Source: a virus | Virus record (IMG/VR): IMGVR_UViG_3300031963_000346 | Coordinates: 1 to 40,992 of that record | Direction: 5' to 3' (one strand) | DNA length: 40,992 nucleotides | In this document: positions 38,694 through 40,992 of the stretch, one piece after another | Numbering within the stretch: position 1 is the stretch's first letter | How the letters are laid out: every line of letters starts with the position of its first letter | Position numbers and translations under genes: made by a program | Notes under the pieces: model-generated | What the model was told of the DNA's origin: nothing | What the model saw: only the letters and a program-made list of their open reading frames with translations | Databases searched by the model: none

Positions 38694-39036
38694 CCAAGAA
38701 TCGGTTGTCCCATTCGAGATTTTTTGGACCGACCGAAGAGACGCAGAATCCATTCAACGAATTACTTCTCTAGGACAATCGGAGTGGCGTTTAGTCGCGC
38801 CTCTATTTTCAGACTGGCTGCGTCGTTTGGGGTGTCCCGAGTCCGCTCGGCAATGGGATGAGCAGGGGCTTTCTTTTCAGATTCAATCCTCCCTATTAAG
38901 CCAATGGGAAAAAGACGGCTATCCACAAATAGCTTGGCCTAGCGACCAAGTTGGCAATACCCAAATCGTAGGATTCGACCCCTCGTTTGATGATGTTGAT
39001 GAGTTTTGCAGCGCACATAGAGCGAGCACCCCTTGA
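38677..39036 (+). CDS. Hypothetical protein, 119 aa
   Basis: The start at 38677 overlaps the previous frame. Acidic, Trp-rich soluble protein (FEIFWTDRRDAESIQRITSLGQSEWRLVAPLF). No family recognised. Confidence 0.6.
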   Translation: MKNTNNQESVVPFEIFWTDRRDAESIQRITSLGQSEWRLVAPLFSDWLRRLGCPESARQWDEQGLSFQIQSSLLSQWEKDGYPQIAWPSDQVGNTQIVGFDPSFDDVDEFCSAHRASTP

Positions 39037-39061
39037 CTCGCCCTCCGAATAAGCGTAAGGT
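39033..39061 (+). promoter_or_regulatory. Promoter TTGACT-N17-TAAGGT
   Basis: TTGACT at 39033-39038, exactly 17 bases, TAAGGT at 39056-39061, and 7 bases to the ATG at 39069. The clearest member of the leaderless-type promoter group. Confidence 0.7.
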
Positions 39062-39068
39062 TGGAGAT

Positions 39069-39302
39069 ATGACAAACAAACAATTCACCATTCTCGTTGA
39101 CGACATCCGCTCCAAAGTTCGAGAGCAGGCAAATTCAATCGACTCCATTGCCGCGTTTGTATCAGCGGTTGCCTTTGAAGTGATCGAGAACAAGGCTCCA
39201 GACGTTTCTTGGGATGAGCTTTTCGACAAGACCATCAAAGTTATGCGGAGCACCCTTGAAGGCGTTAAGAATCACTATGAAAAGCATACGCCAAACGGAT
39301 AA
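39069..39302 (+). CDS. Hypothetical helical protein, 77 aa
   Basis: 77 residues, all-helical pattern (FTILVDDIRSKVREQANSIDSIAAFVSAVAFEVIENK). Starts 7 bases after a -10 hexamer, so the mRNA is probably leaderless. Function unknown. Confidence 0.65.
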   Translation: MTNKQFTILVDDIRSKVREQANSIDSIAAFVSAVAFEVIENKAPDVSWDELFDKTIKVMRSTLEGVKNHYEKHTPNG

Positions 39303-39306
39303 GGCC

Positions 39307-39630
39307 ATGACCCCGGAACAAACCCTCACAAAACTCCTCGACCTCTGCGCCCAACATGGCTACGACGCTGTGGCGATTGGGATGAGGCATGAGGTGGTTC
39401 CTCACTCAATGGGATACACTTTTCCAGAAAGCGGAATCTTTGCCAAACCCCAAGGTCGAAGAAAGTGTGAAATTAATGGATGGCCTGCAATCTGGAAGAT
39501 AACTGAAATGGTTGGATTGGAGTCTAGTTGTGGCAACACGCACCAACGTTTCGTCAAAGACCTCCCCTTCCACCCTCAAGTCTGGCAACTTAAAAAGGGC
39601 AAGTGGGCGAAGATTGCGGAGGAGGTCTAA
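39307..39630 (+). CDS. Hypothetical protein, 107 aa
   Basis: The start at 39307 lies 4 bases after the previous stop. Mixed alpha/beta (MTPEQTLTKLLDLCAQHGYDAVAIGMRHEV...), with two cysteines near the middle. Ends overlapping the next ATG (TAATG). Function unknown. Confidence 0.6.
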   Translation: MTPEQTLTKLLDLCAQHGYDAVAIGMRHEVVPHSMGYTFPESGIFAKPQGRRKCEINGWPAIWKITEMVGLESSCGNTHQRFVKDLPFHPQVWQLKKGKWAKIAEEV

Positions 39631-39845
39631 TGCCTGACCTCTGCCACACCTGCCACGCTTTCGGACGTTCCTTGTGGAACAATTCATGCCTATGCACAGG
39701 TGACGCCATGCAGCCAACAGCGTTCCATGAGTGGTCGGTAAAGAACCGCGTGCCTTATAACATCCCGCAGCCGAAAATTGAACTGCCAAAAGTGGTTGTC
39801 AAAAAGCCGAAGCTGGTGTTTGGTCAGGCTATAACGAAAATATGA
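39630..39845 (+). CDS. Small Cys-rich protein, 71 aa
   Basis: N-terminal CHTC followed by CLC about 15 residues later, possibly one zinc site. The C-terminal half is rich in Pro, Lys and Val (PKIELPKVVVKKPKLVF). Coupled by overlaps on both sides. Function unknown. Confidence 0.6.
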   Translation: MPDLCHTCHAFGRSLWNNSCLCTGDAMQPTAFHEWSVKNRVPYNIPQPKIELPKVVVKKPKLVFGQAITKI

Positions 39846-40063
39846 CCTACGAAGAAGAAACCATCGAGGACGCCCTTGTTACCCTCTGCGAAACCGTGTT
39901 CGACCCGGATCGAGCAGCGCCCTTGATCCGCAAGAATATCGCCAATCGCATTGCCTGTGAATACACCGTGAAGTTCTACGGCACGGAGGCTGGAATCATC
40001 ATGGAAACGAATCTAATCACCAAGGCAGAGCCTAAGAGGCTTGGAAAGAAGGTGGTGGTGTGA
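39842..40063 (+). CDS. Hypothetical protein, 73 aa
   Basis: 73 residues, acidic N-terminal helix (MTYEEETIEDALVTLCETVF) and basic end. Its start MTYEE is shared with the 38446 ORF. Last + gene, convergent with the lysis cluster. Function unknown. Confidence 0.6.
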   Translation: MTYEEETIEDALVTLCETVFDPDRAAPLIRKNIANRIACEYTVKFYGTEAGIIMETNLITKAEPKRLGKKVVV

Positions 40064-40072
40064 GTGATGAAT

Positions 40073-40264
40073 CTACCTCATCTCCTCCACCCACCAAACC
40101 ATAATCGGCGTGATCGTGGCATTGTCGCCATCGTGCATTGAGCAGCCTTTTGGGCATTCGATGAACCAAGTGCCGTCGTAGCCAATCTTGGGCCGCTCCT
40201 TGTGCTGTCGGCAGGCTGGAGCGGTCTGGTTGAAGTCCTGCATTAGGCGCTCGATTTGGGTCAT
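40073..40264 (-). CDS. Small Cys/His protein after endolysin, 63 aa
   Basis: 63 residues overlapping the endolysin stop by 4 bases. C-x2-H and C-x3-C spacing (ACRQH, CPKGC) could bind zinc; an aromatic C-terminus (MVWWVEEM) follows. Role in lysis not shown. Confidence 0.5.
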   Translation of the reverse strand: MTQIERLMQDFNQTAPACRQHKERPKIGYDGTWFIECPKGCSMHDGDNATITPIMVWWVEEMR

Positions 40265-40824
40265 TGCGTGGCTTGCATGTGCATTGCATCCCTAGACCAA
40301 AAAGCTCCTGCTGGAAGCCAGCCTTCCTTTGCGAACTCCTCCATTACTTCAAGTGGCATCGTGGCTCTCATGGGCCAATGAACCAGATTGCCATTGTCAT
40401 CAGGATCAAGGTCAATGGCAGCGCCACGGGCATGTAGGCTTGGAAGGCTTCCTCCGCGCATAGGGCGGTTGTTGAAGCATCCGGCATATTTCTCAAGGAT
40501 GGAGCGATGCGGCCCCTTGGAGAGCGCGGTAAAGATGCGCTTCAGGCTAAGTGCAACCTTTTGATGGCAACGAATGACTCGAACCGGCTTGCTATCGTAT
40601 TTGATGCCGAGTCCAGAAACGTCTGTGACTACCAGCTTCGACTCATCGCCCGGAGCGCCGTAGAACTTGGTTAGGCTGGCTTGGTCAGACTTGGGCCAAG
40701 GGTTGTTTTTTGGCATCAGTTTGCGCAAATGGGATTGGCAGGCCGCGATGCTTTTCGGCCCCCAAAATCCATCTGGTTCGACGCCGATTTTACGCTGGAT
40801 ACTCTTGATGTCGTTCTGGTTCAT
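40261..40824 (-). CDS. Endolysin, M15-type peptidase
   Basis: 187 residues from the ATG at 40824; the longer frame upstream overlaps the small membrane protein gene. N-terminal peptidoglycan-binding-like region (IKSIQRKIGVEPDGFWGPKSIAACQ, about 5-35). C-terminal M15 (VanY/L-alanyl-D-glutamate or D-Ala-D-Ala) peptidase signature: SLHARGAAIDLD (His and Asp zinc ligands, about 128-139) and AMHMQAT (last His ligand, near 182). Cuts peptide stems of peptidoglycan at lysis. No signal peptide, so release depends on a holin. Confidence 0.8.
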   Translation of the reverse strand: MNQNDIKSIQRKIGVEPDGFWGPKSIAACQSHLRKLMPKNNPWPKSDQASLTKFYGAPGDESKLVVTDVSGLGIKYDSKPVRVIRCHQKVALSLKRIFTALSKGPHRSILEKYAGCFNNRPMRGGSLPSLHARGAAIDLDPDDNGNLVHWPMRATMPLEVMEEFAKEGWLPAGAFWSRDAMHMQATQ

Positions 40825-40922
40825 AAATTCGGATTCTTGATGATAATCAAACCCCAAATCGTCAGCGCGACCGCCGTAAACAGCAGGCCAGCGATAACGG
40901 ATGGTGTAAATTCGACGATCAT
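40821..40922 (-). CDS. Tiny membrane protein before endolysin, 33 aa
   Basis: 33 residues: MIVEFTP, then one hydrophobic helix (VIAGLLFTAVALTIWGLIII) and a short KNPNL tail. ATGA overlap with the endolysin and TAATG overlap upstream. A holin or pinholin role is plausible from position and topology but unproven. Preceded by GAGGAGG. Confidence 0.5.
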   Translation of the reverse strand: MIVEFTPSVIAGLLFTAVALTIWGLIIIKNPNL

Positions 40923-40992
40923 TACGGCTCAACGTCCTCCTCAATCATTCGAGTGTTGTGCTTGTAAAGAAATGCGGCCATGTCGGTGCTGA
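40922..40992 (-). CDS. C-terminal end of a gene cut by the window
   Basis: An open frame running in from the right edge and ending ...MAAFLYKHNTRMIEEDVEP. An internal ATG at 40981 could also start a 19-codon ORF. It overlaps the following small membrane gene by one base, so it belongs to the lysis operon. Confidence 0.4.
   Translation of the reverse strand, partial: STDMAAFLYKHNTRMIEEDVEP

Noticed and set aside
1-40992. tRNA genes or CRISPR arrays
   Set aside because: No T-arm/anticodon cloverleaf and no spaced identical repeats were seen; the only arrays are the iterons and the coding pentapeptide repeat.

Overview
The window is a large piece of a double-stranded DNA bacteriophage (or phage-plasmid) genome. 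Terminase, virion proteins, an endolysin, a DnaB-type replication module and dozens of tightly packed small genes show this. I recognise no portal, major capsid or integrase gene, and the last gene on the right is cut by the window edge, so this is probably not the whole genome. Most small early genes lack a Shine-Dalgarno sequence. The operon-leading genes carry sigma-70-like promoters whose -10 hexamer lies only 5-10 bases before the ATG, which suggests leaderless mRNAs. The host cannot be named from the sequence. An M15-type endolysin next to a tiny membrane protein fits a Gram-negative-like diderm.

Layout. Bases 1-4656 (+ strand) hold about 16 small hypothetical early genes ending near a terminator. 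A plasmid-type (ColE2-like) Rep/primase gene at 4699-5604 points the other way. Bases 5746-7017 (+) hold six small genes. Bases 7018-7511 contain no gene but encode a strongly folded RNA of about 365 nt with its own promoter and intrinsic terminator, followed by an HNH endonuclease gene. Bases 8119-12003 (+) form a recombination and nucleotide module: Sak4-like RecA ATPase, SSB-like DUF669 protein, MazG-like pyrophosphohydrolase, RuvC-like resolvase and small membrane proteins. A second small structured RNA (12045-12166) and a second HNH gene precede the replication module: a DUF1376/YdaU-type initiator and a DnaB helicase. The initiator gene carries DNA-level 11-bp iterons like a lambda-type internal origin.

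Bases 15328-30297 (- strand) form a virion operon dominated by a 3604-residue polyvalent protein with a metallopeptidase-like motif, an ART-like (ADP-ribosyltransferase) domain, long coiled coils and a hydrophobic C-terminal region. It is probably carried in the particle and ejected with the DNA. The large terminase gene (31034-32839, +) is interrupted near its end by an HNH gene, and its original last 16 codons survive at 33580-33630. Bases 33627-37155 (-) encode further structural proteins, a Thr/Pro-repeat protein and a fused glycosyltransferase-methyltransferase. Bases 37156-37692 contain no gene but hold a late promoter, a terminator hairpin and another folded RNA region, followed by the fourth HNH gene. 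Bases 38446-40063 (+) are small genes, one pair apparently joined by a -1 frameshift. Bases 40073-40992 (-) are the lysis end, with an M15 peptidase endolysin and a small membrane protein.

The observations that most deserve follow-up are the two unrecognised structured RNAs beside HNH genes, the leaderless promoter architecture, the iteron array inside the initiator gene, and the HNH insertion that copied the terminase tail.
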